The notes under the pieces: model-generated | The model's input: the letters and a program-made list of their open reading frames with translations, nothing else | Databases searched by the model: none | Told to the model about the DNA's origin: nothing | Program-made: the position numbers and the translations under genes | NCBI GenBank assembly: GCA_046052275.1 | Contig: JBJOMQ010000008.1 | Location: forward strand, 1 to 28,254 | Direction of reading: 5' to 3' | From: UBA668 sp046052275 | GTDB taxonomy: Bacteria; Actinomycetota; Acidimicrobiia; Acidimicrobiales; Ilumatobacteraceae | Length of the DNA stretch: 28,254 bases | Part shown: piece by piece, positions 1-7,404 of the stretch | Numbering within the stretch: the stretch's first letter is position 1 | Layout: the number at the start of each line of letters is the position of its first letter

Positions 1-1
1 C

Positions 2-688
2 GTGCTGCAGCAGACCAGGCACTGGGACGAGGCCGACGGCCGAACGCACACCCTGCGCACCAAGGAAGACGCCGACGACTACCGCTACTTCCTCGAACCC
101 GATCTCGTGCCGATCGCCCCCTCGGCCGAGTGGATCGAGCGCGTGAGGGCGGCGCTGCCGGTGCTGCCGGCGGCGCGCCGCGCCCTTCTCGCGGCGGCGA
201 CCGGCGCCGATGCGGCCGGAGAGGCGGTGGCCAGCGTGGTCGAACGCGGGCAGGACGACTATGTGCTCTCCGTCGGCGCGGCCGGTGGTGACGTCGCCCG
301 TGCGCTGGTACACGTGAAGGAAGCCTTCGCCGACGAGCCGGCAACGCCTCGACTCCCCGCCGCCGACCTCGCCGCGCTCACCCGGATGGAGACCGCCGGA
401 TCGATCACCGCCACCCAGGCCAAGGCCGTGCTCGCCGAACTCCTCGCTGCCAGCGGCGGTGATCCGGCTGCCATCGCTACCGCCAAGGGCTTCGAGGCCA
501 TGGACACCGGGGCGCTCGAGGCGATCGTCGACGAGGCGATCGCTGCCGACCCCGATGCGTGGGCGAAGTTCTGCGCCGGCGAGGGCAAGGCCATGGGCGC
601 ACTCGTCGGCTACGTGATGAAGGCAACGCAGGGCAAGGCCGACGGCAAGGCGGTGACCGCCCTGCTCAACCAGAGGAAGAAGGGCTAG
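2..688 (+). CDS. gatB: Aspartyl/glutamyl-tRNA amidotransferase subunit B, C-terminal part
   Basis: GatB is the kinase/transamidase subunit of the GatCAB complex, which converts Glu-tRNA(Gln) or Asp-tRNA(Asn) to the amidated form in the cytosol. About 228 residues remain. The gene is cut at its 5' end by the window edge, so the first codon here is internal and not a start. The opening TRHWDEADGRT and DDYRYFLEPDLVP stretches are the well-known end of the GatB catalytic domain. The rest is the helical GatB/YqeY tail that binds tRNA, ending in a Lys-rich C-terminus. The stop lies only 10 bp before ilvD. The family call is firm from motifs. gatC and gatA are presumably upstream, outside the window. 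Confidence 0.95.
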   Translation: MLQQTRHWDEADGRTHTLRTKEDADDYRYFLEPDLVPIAPSAEWIERVRAALPVLPAARRALLAAATGADAAGEAVASVVERGQDDYVLSVGAAGGDVARALVHVKEAFADEPATPRLPAADLAALTRMETAGSITATQAKAVLAELLAASGGDPAAIATAKGFEAMDTGALEAIVDEAIAADPDAWAKFCAGEGKAMGALVGYVMKATQGKADGKAVTALLNQRKKG

Positions 689-691
689 GTT
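686..691 (+). promoter_or_regulatory. Candidate -10 element for ilvD (leaderless type)
   Basis: The hexamer TAGGTT overlaps the gatB stop and is followed by 7 nt and then the ilvD ATG. This TANNNT-N7-ATG layout would start transcription on the start codon. No clear -35 box is seen 17 nt upstream. A purine-rich AGGAAGAAGG run exists at 673-682 but is too far (16 nt) for a good ribosome binding site. Confidence 0.3.
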
Positions 692-698
692 CCCTCGC

Positions 699-2414
699 AT
701 GGGCACCCCTGACAGCACCCCCGGCGTGAAGGTCGACGTCAAGCCGCGCAGCCGCGACGTCACCGATGGAATGCAGAAGGCACCGGCGCGCGCCATGCTG
801 CGCGCCGTCGGCATGACCGACGACGACTGGGTGAAGCCGCAGGTCGCCATCGCCTCTGCATGGAACGAGGTGACGCCGTGCAACATGACGCTGCGCAAGC
901 TCGCCCTCCACGCAAAGGACGGCGTGCGCGGTGCCGGCGGCTTCCCGATGGAGTTCGGCACCATCACCGTCAGCGACGGCATCAGCATGGGCCACGAGGG
1001 CATGCGTGCCTCGCTGGTGAGCCGCGAGGTCATCACCGACTCGGTCGAGACCGTCATGCACGCCGAGCGCTTCGACGGGTTCGTCGGCCTCGCTGGCTGC
1101 GACAAGAGCATCCCGGCGATGCTGATGGCCGCCGCACGCCTCGACCTTCCGAGTGTCTTCGTCTACAACGGCAGCATCATGCCTGGCGAGCACAACGGCG
1201 TGGCCCTCGACATCACGTCGGTGTTCGAGGCGGTCGGTGCGTGCGCCCTCGGCAAGATCTCCGAGGACGAGCTGCTCGAGATCGAGCGCAAGGCGTGTCC
1301 GGGCGAAGGTGCCTGCGGCGGCATGTTCACGGCCAACACGATGAGTTCCATCGCCGAGGCAATCGGCATGAGCCTGCCCGGCACGGCGTCGCCGCCAGCC
1401 ATCGACAGCCGCCGCGAGGACGATGCCCGGCGCGCCGGCGAGGCGGTCGTGAACCTGCTTCGCCTCGGCATCACGCCGCGGATGATCATGTCGAAGAAGG
1501 CATTCGAGAACGCAATCGCCATCACGTCGGCGCTCGGCGGCAGTACGAATGCCGTCCTGCACCTGCTTGCACTTGCCAATGAGGCGGGCGTCGAGTTGCA
1601 CCTCGACGACTTCAACCGCATCGCAGCGAAGGTCCCGCACATCGCCGACATGAAGCCCGGCGGCCGCTTTCACATGAGCGACCTCGACCGGATCGGCGGC
1701 GTGCCGGTCGTGATGAAGCACCTCCTCGATGCCGGACTTCTCCACGGCGACTGCCTCACGGTCACCGGCAAGACGATGGCTGAGAACCTGGCCGAGATCG
1801 ATCCGCCTGCGCCTGACGGCGTGGTCGTGCATCCGCTCAGCAAGCCCATCCACGCAGAGGGCGGCATCGTGGTGCTCACCGGCACGCTTGCTCCGAAGGG
1901 GGCCGTGGTGAAGGTGGCGGGCCTTACCGCCGAGCAGAAGCAGTTCGTCGGCACGGCGCGGGTGTTCGACGGCGAGGACGGCGCCATGGAGGCGATCCTC
2001 AGCGGCTCGATCCAGCCCGGCACGGTGCTGGTGATCCGCTACGAGGGGCCAAAGGGCGGGCCCGGCATGCGCGAGATGCTGGCCATCACCGGTGCGCTGA
2101 AGGGTGCGGGCCGCGGTGCCGACTGCGCGCTCATCACCGATGGCCGGTTCAGCGGCGGCACCTGGGGATTCTGCATCGGCCACGTCGCACCCGAGGCCGT
2201 CGATGGAGGCCCGATCGCGATCGTCCGCGACGGCGACCAGATCAGCATCGACGTCAACGAGCTGAGCCTCGACCTGCTGGTCGACGATTCTGAGATTGCC
2301 CGCCGCCGTGCGAGCTGGGCGCCGAATCCGCCCCGCTACACCTCGGGCGTGCTCGGAAAGTACGCGCGCCTCGTGCAGGGTGCCGACACGGGTGCCATCA
2401 CCAACACGCTCTGA
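699..2414 (+). CDS. ilvD: Dihydroxy-acid dehydratase
   Basis: IlvD dehydrates 2,3-dihydroxy-isovalerate and 2,3-dihydroxy-3-methylvalerate to the 2-keto acids that precede valine and isoleucine. The 571-residue product has the usual family length. Cys61, Cys134 (in LAGCDKSIPA) and Cys206 (in PGEGACGGMFTANTM) are the expected iron-sulfur cluster ligands; ITSALGGSTNAV, YEGPKGGPGM and DGRFSGGTWG are further family signatures. The ATG at 699 fits the N-terminus of actinobacterial homologues. It lies 10 bp after gatB but may have its own promoter. It is separated from ilvBNC by three genes, so the pathway is split into two nearby transcription units. Cluster type (2Fe-2S versus 4Fe-4S) cannot be told from the sequence alone. 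Confidence 0.97.
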   Translation: MGTPDSTPGVKVDVKPRSRDVTDGMQKAPARAMLRAVGMTDDDWVKPQVAIASAWNEVTPCNMTLRKLALHAKDGVRGAGGFPMEFGTITVSDGISMGHEGMRASLVSREVITDSVETVMHAERFDGFVGLAGCDKSIPAMLMAAARLDLPSVFVYNGSIMPGEHNGVALDITSVFEAVGACALGKISEDELLEIERKACPGEGACGGMFTANTMSSIAEAIGMSLPGTASPPAIDSRREDDARRAGEAVVNLLRLGITPRMIMSKKAFENAIAITSALGGSTNAVLHLLALANEAGVELHLDDFNRIAAKVPHIADMKPGGRFHMSDLDRIGGVPVVMKHLLDAGLLHGDCLTVTGKTMAENLAEIDPPAPDGVVVHPLSKPIHAEGGIVVLTGTLAPKGAVVKVAGLTAEQKQFVGTARVFDGEDGAMEAILSGSIQPGTVLVIRYEGPKGGPGMREMLAITGALKGAGRGADCALITDGRFSGGTWGFCIGHVAPEAVDGGPIAIVRDGDQISIDVNELSLDLLVDDSEIARRRASWAPNPPRYTSGVLGKYARLVQGADTGAITNTL

Positions 2415-2426
2415 GCACGCTGCCGC

Positions 2427-3875
2427 TCAGGCGAACACCATGACGCCGTCGTCGACGGGATCCTTGGCGAACATCTTGCGGTCCCGCGCATAGTCCTGCG
2501 GGTTGACCCAGGGCTCGCGGCTGCCCTGCTTGGGGAAGCGGTGCATCTCGCGCATCATGTAGCCGGGCGTGAAGTCGTCGATCCACGGCCGCAGTGGCAT
2601 CACTGCATCGTCGGGACGCGGCACCGGAGTGCATGTGGTGGTGCCGGTGTCCGACATGTGGCGCAGCAGCCGGCACACATACGCGCTCACCAGGTCGGCG
2701 CGCAGTGTCCACGAGGCGTTGATGTAGCCGAACACCGACGACAGGTTCGGCACGCCGCTGTAGGCGAAGCCCTTGTAGGTGAGGGTGTCGGCGAAGTCGA
2801 CCTGCCGGCCATCGACGAAGAAGTCCATCTCGCCGAGTGTCACGAGCTGCAGCCCGGTGGCGGTGACGATGACATCGGCGTCGAGATGGTCGCCGGACTC
2901 GAGCACGATGCCGGTCTCGTCGAACGATGCGATGCGATCGGTCACCACCGACGCAGTGCCGGCGCGGATCGCCTCGAAGAGGTCGCCGTTCGGCACGAGG
3001 CACAGGCGCTGGTCCCAGGGCCCATAGGGCGGGGTGAAGTGCCGCTCGACGTCGACGCCGGGGAGCTCGCTGCGCACCTTGTCGATGAGGTACTGCTTCA
3101 CCTTGTCGGGCTTGGTGCGCGTACGCCGGTAGACCATCTGCTGGAAGGCGGTGTTCTTCCGGCGGGTGATGGCGTAGGCCGTGCGTGCCGGCAGCACCCT
3201 GCGCAGCAGGTTTGCGATCCAGTCCTGGTCGGGTCCGGCCGCCACGTACGACGGCGTCCGCTGCAGCATCGTCACGTGGGCGGCGCGAGCTGCCATTGCC
3301 GGGACGAGCGTCACCGCCGTGGCTCCCGAGCCGATGACGACGACGCGCGTGCCCGCATAGTCGAGATCGTCGGGCCAGTCCTGCGGGTGGATGATCGTGC
3401 CGGTGAAGCGCTCGCGGCCGGGGAAGTCGGGCGTGAAGCCGTGGCGGTAGCTGTAGTAGCCCGAGCACATGTGCAGGTACGAGCAGGTGAGTGACACCGG
3501 CCCATCGTCGGTCGCCGCAGTCACGGTCCAGTGCTGCGCCGCCGAGTCCCACTCGGCGCGCTCGACGCGGTGTCCGAAGCGGATGTGCCGGTCGATGCCG
3601 AACTCGCGGGCGGTCTCGTGCAGGTAGGCGAGGATCGACGGCCCGTCGGCGATGGCCTTCGGGTCGGTCCACGGCTTGAACGAGAAGCCGAGCGTGTGCA
3701 TGTCGGAGTCGCTGCGCACGCCGGGGTAGCGGAACAGATCCCACGTGCCCCCGAGCGACTCGCGGCCCTCGAGGATCGCGTAGGTGCGGTCGGGGCACAT
3801 CGACTGCAGGTGGTAGGCGGCGCCGATGCCCGACAGGCCGGCACCGACCACGATGACGTCGACGTGCTCAGCCAC
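2427..3875 (-). CDS. EthA-like Baeyer-Villiger flavin monooxygenase
   Basis: A 482-residue FAD- and NADPH-dependent monooxygenase closely resembling mycobacterial EthA, which oxidises ketones and activates the drug ethionamide; the natural substrate here is unknown. FAD-binding GAGLSG is at residues 11-16. The Baeyer-Villiger fingerprint FxGxxxHxxxWP is intact at 157-168 (F157, G159, H163, W167, P168). NADPH-binding GSGATA is at 182-187. EthA-like blocks such as GGTWDLFRYPG, PWDQRLCLVPNGD and FPKQGSREPW are also present. I chose the GTG at 3875 because the family begins MxEHxDVxIVGAG; upstream residues in the open frame read as the end of the neighbouring gene. The start overlaps the flavin reductase stop by 8 bp (GTGGCTGA), implying translational coupling. 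The 3' end faces ilvD with a 12 bp gap. Confidence 0.9.
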   Translation of the reverse strand: MAEHVDVIVVGAGLSGIGAAYHLQSMCPDRTYAILEGRESLGGTWDLFRYPGVRSDSDMHTLGFSFKPWTDPKAIADGPSILAYLHETAREFGIDRHIRFGHRVERAEWDSAAQHWTVTAATDDGPVSLTCSYLHMCSGYYSYRHGFTPDFPGRERFTGTIIHPQDWPDDLDYAGTRVVVIGSGATAVTLVPAMAARAAHVTMLQRTPSYVAAGPDQDWIANLLRRVLPARTAYAITRRKNTAFQQMVYRRTRTKPDKVKQYLIDKVRSELPGVDVERHFTPPYGPWDQRLCLVPNGDLFEAIRAGTASVVTDRIASFDETGIVLESGDHLDADVIVTATGLQLVTLGEMDFFVDGRQVDFADTLTYKGFAYSGVPNLSSVFGYINASWTLRADLVSAYVCRLLRHMSDTGTTTCTPVPRPDDAVMPLRPWIDDFTPGYMMREMHRFPKQGSREPWVNPQDYARDRKMFAKDPVDDGVMVFA

Positions 3876-4365
3876 CGGACTGGAACCGGCCCACCTTGCC
3901 GCGGAAGAACAGCAGCGCATTGGGATCAGCGTCGGCGGGCGCATGGTCGAGTGCCTGCACTCTTCCCATCACGAACTTGTGGTCGCCGGCATCGACGACT
4001 GCCTCGATCGTGCAGTCGATCCACGCGATCACGCCATCGAGCAGCGGCGAGCCAGTGCCCGGCGATGGAGTCCAGCCAACCCCCTCGAAGGGGTGCTCGA
4101 TGCTGCTCTTGGCGAACTGCCAGCACAGGTCGGCCTGGTCGGCGCCGAGCACGTTGACGCAGAACGACCCTGCGGCCTCGATCGCCTTCCAGCGACCGGA
4201 ATCGGTCATCGGCAGGAATCCGACCAGGGGCGGGTCGAGCGACACCGACGTGAACGACCCGATGGTGAATCCCACCGGCCCCTCGGCACCGGCGGCGGTG
4301 ACCACGGTGACCCCGGTGGGGAAGTGGCCGAGCACCTGTCGGAACGTGGCACTGTCGAACGACAT
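3868..4365 (-). CDS. Flavin reductase-like FMN-binding split-barrel protein
   Basis: A 165-residue protein of the flavin reductase family (HpaC/HsaB-like), which reduces free FMN or FAD with NAD(P)H to feed a partner oxygenase. The core signature GFTIGSFTSVSLDPPLVGF at about residues 32-50 and GDHKFVMGRV near residue 127 match the split-barrel flavin-binding fold, and length is typical. It begins at ATG 4365, six bases after a TAGTCT hexamer on the minus strand, and ends inside the start of the EthA-like monooxygenase. The overlap implies a two-gene operon. EthA-type enzymes normally reduce their own bound FAD with NADPH, so the partner role is inferred from position only; it could serve another enzyme. 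Confidence 0.88.
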   Translation of the reverse strand: MSFDSATFRQVLGHFPTGVTVVTAAGAEGPVGFTIGSFTSVSLDPPLVGFLPMTDSGRWKAIEAAGSFCVNVLGADQADLCWQFAKSSIEHPFEGVGWTPSPGTGSPLLDGVIAWIDCTIEAVVDAGDHKFVMGRVQALDHAPADADPNALLFFRGKVGRFQSGG

Positions 4366-4371
4366 GCGCGG

Positions 4372-4377
4372 AGACTA
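4372..4377 (-). promoter_or_regulatory. Candidate -10 element for the flavin reductase operon
   Basis: On the minus strand TAGTCT is followed by 6 nt and the ATG at 4365, the leaderless-type spacing seen repeatedly in this window. No convincing -35 is visible. The 42 bp gap 4366-4407 also has to hold the divergent promoter of the cyclo-ligase gene, where GATTCT (4396-4401) lies 6 nt before the GTG. Confidence 0.35.
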
Positions 4378-4407
4378 GAGCATTGACGGGCGTGCGATTC
4401 TGTTGCC

Positions 4408-4932
4408 GTGGCGTCGATCAGCAAGGCCGACTTGCGCAAGCGGATGGCAATGGTCCGCGACATGGTCGACGATCGTGTGATCCGCAGCGTGATGCTGTGG
4501 GCGGCCCTCGCCGAAGTGCCCGAGTTCGCCGCGGCTGACTGCGTGATGGCGTTCGTAGGAATGCGCAGCGAGCCCGACACCGATCCGCTGTTCGCCCGAC
4601 TGGCGGCCGAGGGGCGTCGGCTCGTGCTGCCCCGGGTCGAGGACGGCCGCCTGGCGGTGGTGTCGGCCGACGGGCCGATGGCGACCAGCCGTTTCGGGGT
4701 GCTCGAGCCGCAGGGCCCTGCGCTCGATGCATCGGTGGTCGGGTTCGTGGTCGTACCGGGTCTGGCGTTCACCGCCGACGGCCGCCGCCTGGGCTACGGC
4801 GCTGGGTTCTACGACCGGTTCCTGCCGACCGTGGAGGCACCGAATGCGGGCGTGTGCTTCGCCGAGCAGCTGCTCGACGACCTGCCCACCGAGCCGCACG
4901 ACGTGCGGGTGGAGCGGGTCGTCAGCGCCTGA
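4408..4932 (+). CDS. 5-formyltetrahydrofolate cyclo-ligase
   Basis: The 174-residue product belongs to the 5-FCL/MTHFS family, which uses ATP to turn 5-formyl-THF into 5,10-methenyl-THF and so returns stored folate to one-carbon metabolism. The diagnostic C-terminal motif VVPGLAFTADGRRLGYGAGFYDRFL spans roughly residues 115-139 and carries the substrate and phosphate-binding Gly-rich loop. The Lys and Arg residues near the N-terminus (ISKADLRKRM) match the nucleotide-binding start of the family. The start is a GTG at 4408; no Shine-Dalgarno sequence is visible. A GC-rich hairpin after the stop (4944-4959) may end its transcript. Paralogue assignment (fau/ygfA) is by family only. Confidence 0.93.
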   Translation: MASISKADLRKRMAMVRDMVDDRVIRSVMLWAALAEVPEFAAADCVMAFVGMRSEPDTDPLFARLAAEGRRLVLPRVEDGRLAVVSADGPMATSRFGVLEPQGPALDASVVGFVVVPGLAFTADGRRLGYGAGFYDRFLPTVEAPNAGVCFAEQLLDDLPTEPHDVRVERVVSA

Positions 4933-4937
4933 GGGGG

Positions 4938-4967
4938 TTGCGAACCGGCGCAGGCCGGTGCCAGACT
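4938..4967 (+). promoter_or_regulatory. Candidate promoter of the ilvBNC leader transcript
   Basis: TTGCGA (4938-4943), an 18-nt spacer and CAGACT (4962-4967) form a weak sigma70-like promoter. The -10 ends 7 nt before the leader-peptide ATG at 4975, so the transcript would start on or next to that ATG. The spacer contains a perfect hairpin, ACCGGC-GCAG-GCCGGT at 4944-4959, which could also terminate the upstream cyclo-ligase transcript. Inference from spacing only. Confidence 0.4.
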
Positions 4968-4974
4968 GGGGCCG

Positions 4975-5025
4975 ATGCGTGCCTCGACGAGCGCCCTGCC
5001 GACAGTCGTCGTAGTACTCGTCTAG
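4975..5025 (+). CDS. ilvB leader peptide (attenuator)
   Basis: A 16-codon open frame, ATG to TAG, encodes MRASTSALPTVVVVLV. It ends in five Val codons and one Leu codon (GTC GTC GTA GTA CTC GTC), exactly the amino acids made by the downstream operon. It is followed within 30 bases by a strong terminator hairpin and then ilvB. This is the classic arrangement for transcription attenuation: a ribosome short of charged Val- or Leu-tRNA stalls on the run and changes RNA folding downstream. No Shine-Dalgarno sequence precedes the ATG, and the candidate -10 is 7 nt upstream, so it may be translated as a leaderless mRNA. Leader peptides of this kind are known before ilvB in actinobacteria; this exact one I do not recognise. 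Confidence 0.88.
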   Translation: MRASTSALPTVVVVLV

Positions 5026-5054
5026 ACGCACGCCCCGGCATCGATGCGTGCGTC
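5025..5054 (+). promoter_or_regulatory. Switchable leader stem in the ilvB attenuator
   Basis: GACGCACGC (5025-5033) can pair perfectly over 9 bp with GCGTGCGTC (5046-5054). The same left arm can instead pair with GCGTGC at 4977-4982 inside the leader peptide, extended by GACGAG (4986-4991) with CTCGTC (5017-5022). The two pairings exclude each other, as expected of an attenuator whose fold depends on where the ribosome stops. Confidence 0.55.
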
Positions 5055-5087
5055 ACAGCCTCCCGTCGGGAGGCTGTTGTCGTTTTT
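5055..5087 (+). terminator. Attenuator terminator upstream of ilvB
   Basis: ACAGCCTCCC (5055-5064) and GGGAGGCTGT (5068-5077) form a perfect 10-bp hairpin with a three-base loop, followed by TGTCG and a run of five T. It is an unusually clear intrinsic terminator for this GC-rich DNA and lies 22 bp before the ilvB start, so it must be bypassed for operon expression. Confidence 0.85.
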
Positions 5088-5108
5088 CGGCCCAGAAGGA
5101 ACCCAGTC

Positions 5109-6857
5109 ATGAAACTCACCGGCGCCCAGGCCCTCATCAAGGCACTCGAGATGGAGCACGTCGAGACCATCTTCGGACTGCCCGGCGGCTGCATCCTGCC
5201 CGCCTACGACCCGCTGCTCGACTCGCCGATCCGCCACGTGCTGGTTCGTCACGAGCAGGGAGCCGGCCACATGGCAGAGGGCTACGCCCATGTCACCGGC
5301 CGCCCCGGCGTTGCCATGGTGACGAGCGGACCTGCCGCCACCAACATGGTCACCCCCCTGATGGATGCGTTCATGGACTCGATTCCCATGGTGTGCATCA
5401 CCGGCCAGGTGGGCACCGGCGCCATCGGCACCGACGCCTTCCAGGAGTGCGACACGGTCGGCATCACGCGCAGCGCCACGAAGCACAACGAGCTCGTGAT
5501 GACAGCTCAAGACCTTCCGCTGGCCATCCGCCAGGCGTTTCACATCGCGACCACCGGCAGGCCGGGACCGACGCTGGTCGACATCCCCAAGGACGTCCTC
5601 ATCAACACGATGGACTGGTACTGGCCCACCGACGCCGAGGTGGCCGACAGCCTTCCCGGCTACCGGCCGGTGTCGAAGGGGCATCCGCGGATGATCAAGG
5701 AGGCCGCCAGGCTCATCCTCGCCAGCGAGCGGCCCATCCTCTATGTGGGCGGCGGCATCCTGAAGGCGCGCGCCGCCGAGGCGCTGCGCGAACTCGCCGA
5801 ACTCACCGGCATCCACGTGGTCACCACCCTGATGGCCCGCGGTGCGTTCCCCGACGACCACCCGCTGTGCCTCGGCATGCCGGGCATGCACGGCAACGCC
5901 ACTGCGATCACCGCCCTGCAGCGCAGCGACCTGCTGATCACGCTCGGTGCCCGCTTCGACGACCGCATCACCGGCAAGGTGTCGACGTTCGCCCCTGAGG
6001 CGAAGGTGATCCACGTCGACGTCGATCCCGCCGAGCAGGGCAAGGTGCGCCGCCCCGACGTGCCGATCGTCGGCGACGCCCGGCTCGTCATCGAGGAGAT
6101 GGTGAAGGCGATCCGCGACATGCTGGCGGCCGGCGAGGTGCAGGCCGACACGTCGGCGTGGAAGAGCCGCATCAGCGGATGGCGCGAGCAGTTCCCGCTC
6201 AGCTACGAGCCCAGCGCGCCGGGCGAGGCGCTCAAGCCGCAGTACTGCCTCGAGCAACTGCGCGACTCGGCGCCCGAGGGCACGATCCTCGTCAGTGGCG
6301 TGGGCCAGCACCAGATGTGGAGCAGCCAGTACTGGCGATTCAACGAGCCCTACACGTGGGTGAACTCGGGCGGCCTCGGCACCATGGGGTTCAGCGTGCC
6401 CGCCGCCATCGGCGCCAAGGTGGGTCGGCCCGACCGCACCGTGTGGGCCGTCGACGGTGACGGCTGCTTCCAGATGACGGCGCAGGAGCTCGTCACGGCC
6501 AGCGTCGAGCGCATTCCCGTGAAGGTGGCCATCCTCAACAACAGCTACCTCGGCATGGTGCGCCAGTGGCAGGAGATGTTCTACGAGGAGCGCTACAGCG
6601 AGGTGTACCTGTCGCCAGAGGTGCCCGACTTCGTGAAGTGGGCCGAGGCGATGGGCTGCGTCGGCATCCGCGTCGACAGCCCCGAGGAAGTGCAGCCCGC
6701 CATCGACAAGGCCAACAGCATCGACGACCGCCCGGTGGTGGTCGACTTCCGGGTCGACGCTGCGGAGAAGGTGTTCCCAATGGTGCCCGCCGGCCAGAAC
6801 AACGACGACGTCATCCTGCCGCAGTGGCAGCAGGCCAACCGCGAGTTCCTGCGATGA
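5109..6857 (+). CDS. ilvB: Acetolactate synthase large subunit
   Basis: This catalytic subunit of acetohydroxyacid synthase condenses pyruvate with pyruvate or 2-oxobutyrate, the first common step to Val/Leu and Ile; it uses TPP, Mg and FAD. The 582-residue product has normal length. The TPP-activating Glu49 lies in RHEQGAGHMAEGYA, followed by GVAMVTSGPAATN, and the TPP/Mg motif GDGCFQMTAQEL...ILNN sits near residues 452-479. The ATG at 5109 is preferred: AGAAGGA lies 8 nt upstream and the family N-terminus starts here. The frame stays open upstream to 4854, but that part runs through the attenuator and encodes an atypical Arg-rich sequence. The stop overlaps the ilvN start (ATGA). Expression is probably attenuated by branched-chain aminoacyl-tRNA supply. 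Confidence 0.97.
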   Translation: MKLTGAQALIKALEMEHVETIFGLPGGCILPAYDPLLDSPIRHVLVRHEQGAGHMAEGYAHVTGRPGVAMVTSGPAATNMVTPLMDAFMDSIPMVCITGQVGTGAIGTDAFQECDTVGITRSATKHNELVMTAQDLPLAIRQAFHIATTGRPGPTLVDIPKDVLINTMDWYWPTDAEVADSLPGYRPVSKGHPRMIKEAARLILASERPILYVGGGILKARAAEALRELAELTGIHVVTTLMARGAFPDDHPLCLGMPGMHGNATAITALQRSDLLITLGARFDDRITGKVSTFAPEAKVIHVDVDPAEQGKVRRPDVPIVGDARLVIEEMVKAIRDMLAAGEVQADTSAWKSRISGWREQFPLSYEPSAPGEALKPQYCLEQLRDSAPEGTILVSGVGQHQMWSSQYWRFNEPYTWVNSGGLGTMGFSVPAAIGAKVGRPDRTVWAVDGDGCFQMTAQELVTASVERIPVKVAILNNSYLGMVRQWQEMFYEERYSEVYLSPEVPDFVKWAEAMGCVGIRVDSPEEVQPAIDKANSIDDRPVVVDFRVDAAEKVFPMVPAGQNNDDVILPQWQQANREFLR

Positions 6858-7393
6858 GCGCCGGTGCCATTGATGGCGTGAGCCACCACATCCTGTCGGT
6901 GCTGGTGCAGAACCGGCCGGGTGTGCTGGCCCGCGTGTCGAGCCTGTTCGCCCGCCGCGGCTTCAACATCTTCAGCCTTGCGGTTGCTCCGGCCGAGGAC
7001 GACGGCTTCAGCCGCATCACCGTCGTGGTGGACGTCGAGGCGTCTCCGCTCGAGCAGATCACCAAGCAACTCTTCAAGCTCATCGAGGTCGTCAAGATCG
7101 TCGAGCTCGACCCGCGTCGGGCGGTTGAACGCGAGCTGCTGCTGGCCACCGTGCGGTGCTCGTCCGAGCAGCGCGGCCAGGTGGTCGAGCTCACCAACAT
7201 CTTCGAGGGCAAGATCCTCGCCGTGGGGGTGGAGGCGATCACCGTGTCGCTCGACGGCCATCCCGACAAGCTCGACGACTTCGAGGAGCTGCTCTCGGGG
7301 TATGGGATCGTCGAATTGCAGCGCACCGGGCGGATCGCCCTTCCGAAACTCGACCGCGAAGCCCGCTTGCGGGCGGTCGCCGACCGCAAGTAG
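6854..7393 (+). CDS. ilvN: Acetolactate synthase small (regulatory) subunit
   Basis: The 179-residue regulatory subunit binds the IlvB catalytic subunit, raises its activity and gives valine feedback inhibition. An N-terminal ACT domain begins at HHILSVLVQNRPGVLARVSSLFARRGFNIFSL (about residues 11-42), and the C-terminal half carries the ALS_ss_C domain (ELLLATVRCSSEQRGQVVELTNIFEGKI onward). Length is typical of the two-domain form. Its ATG overlaps the ilvB TGA by 4 bp, so the two subunits are translationally coupled for a matched ratio. ilvC follows 11 bp downstream, so all three genes probably share one mRNA. Confidence 0.96.
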   Translation: MSAGAIDGVSHHILSVLVQNRPGVLARVSSLFARRGFNIFSLAVAPAEDDGFSRITVVVDVEASPLEQITKQLFKLIEVVKIVELDPRRAVERELLLATVRCSSEQRGQVVELTNIFEGKILAVGVEAITVSLDGHPDKLDDFEELLSGYGIVELQRTGRIALPKLDREARLRAVADRK

Positions 7394-7404
7394 AAAGGCA
7401 AGCC

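Noticed and set aside
666..2183. Long open frame on the minus strand opposite ilvD (505 codons)
   Set aside because: His/Arg/Ala/Asp-rich composition and no family motifs; it mirrors the codon bias of ilvD on the other strand.
4854..5108. Upstream extension of ilvB
   Set aside because: It would run through the leader peptide and terminator; AGAAGGA and the family N-terminus support ATG 5109.
5022..6311. Long open frame on the minus strand opposite ilvB
   Set aside because: Antisense shadow of a highly conserved gene, with low-complexity composition and no motifs.
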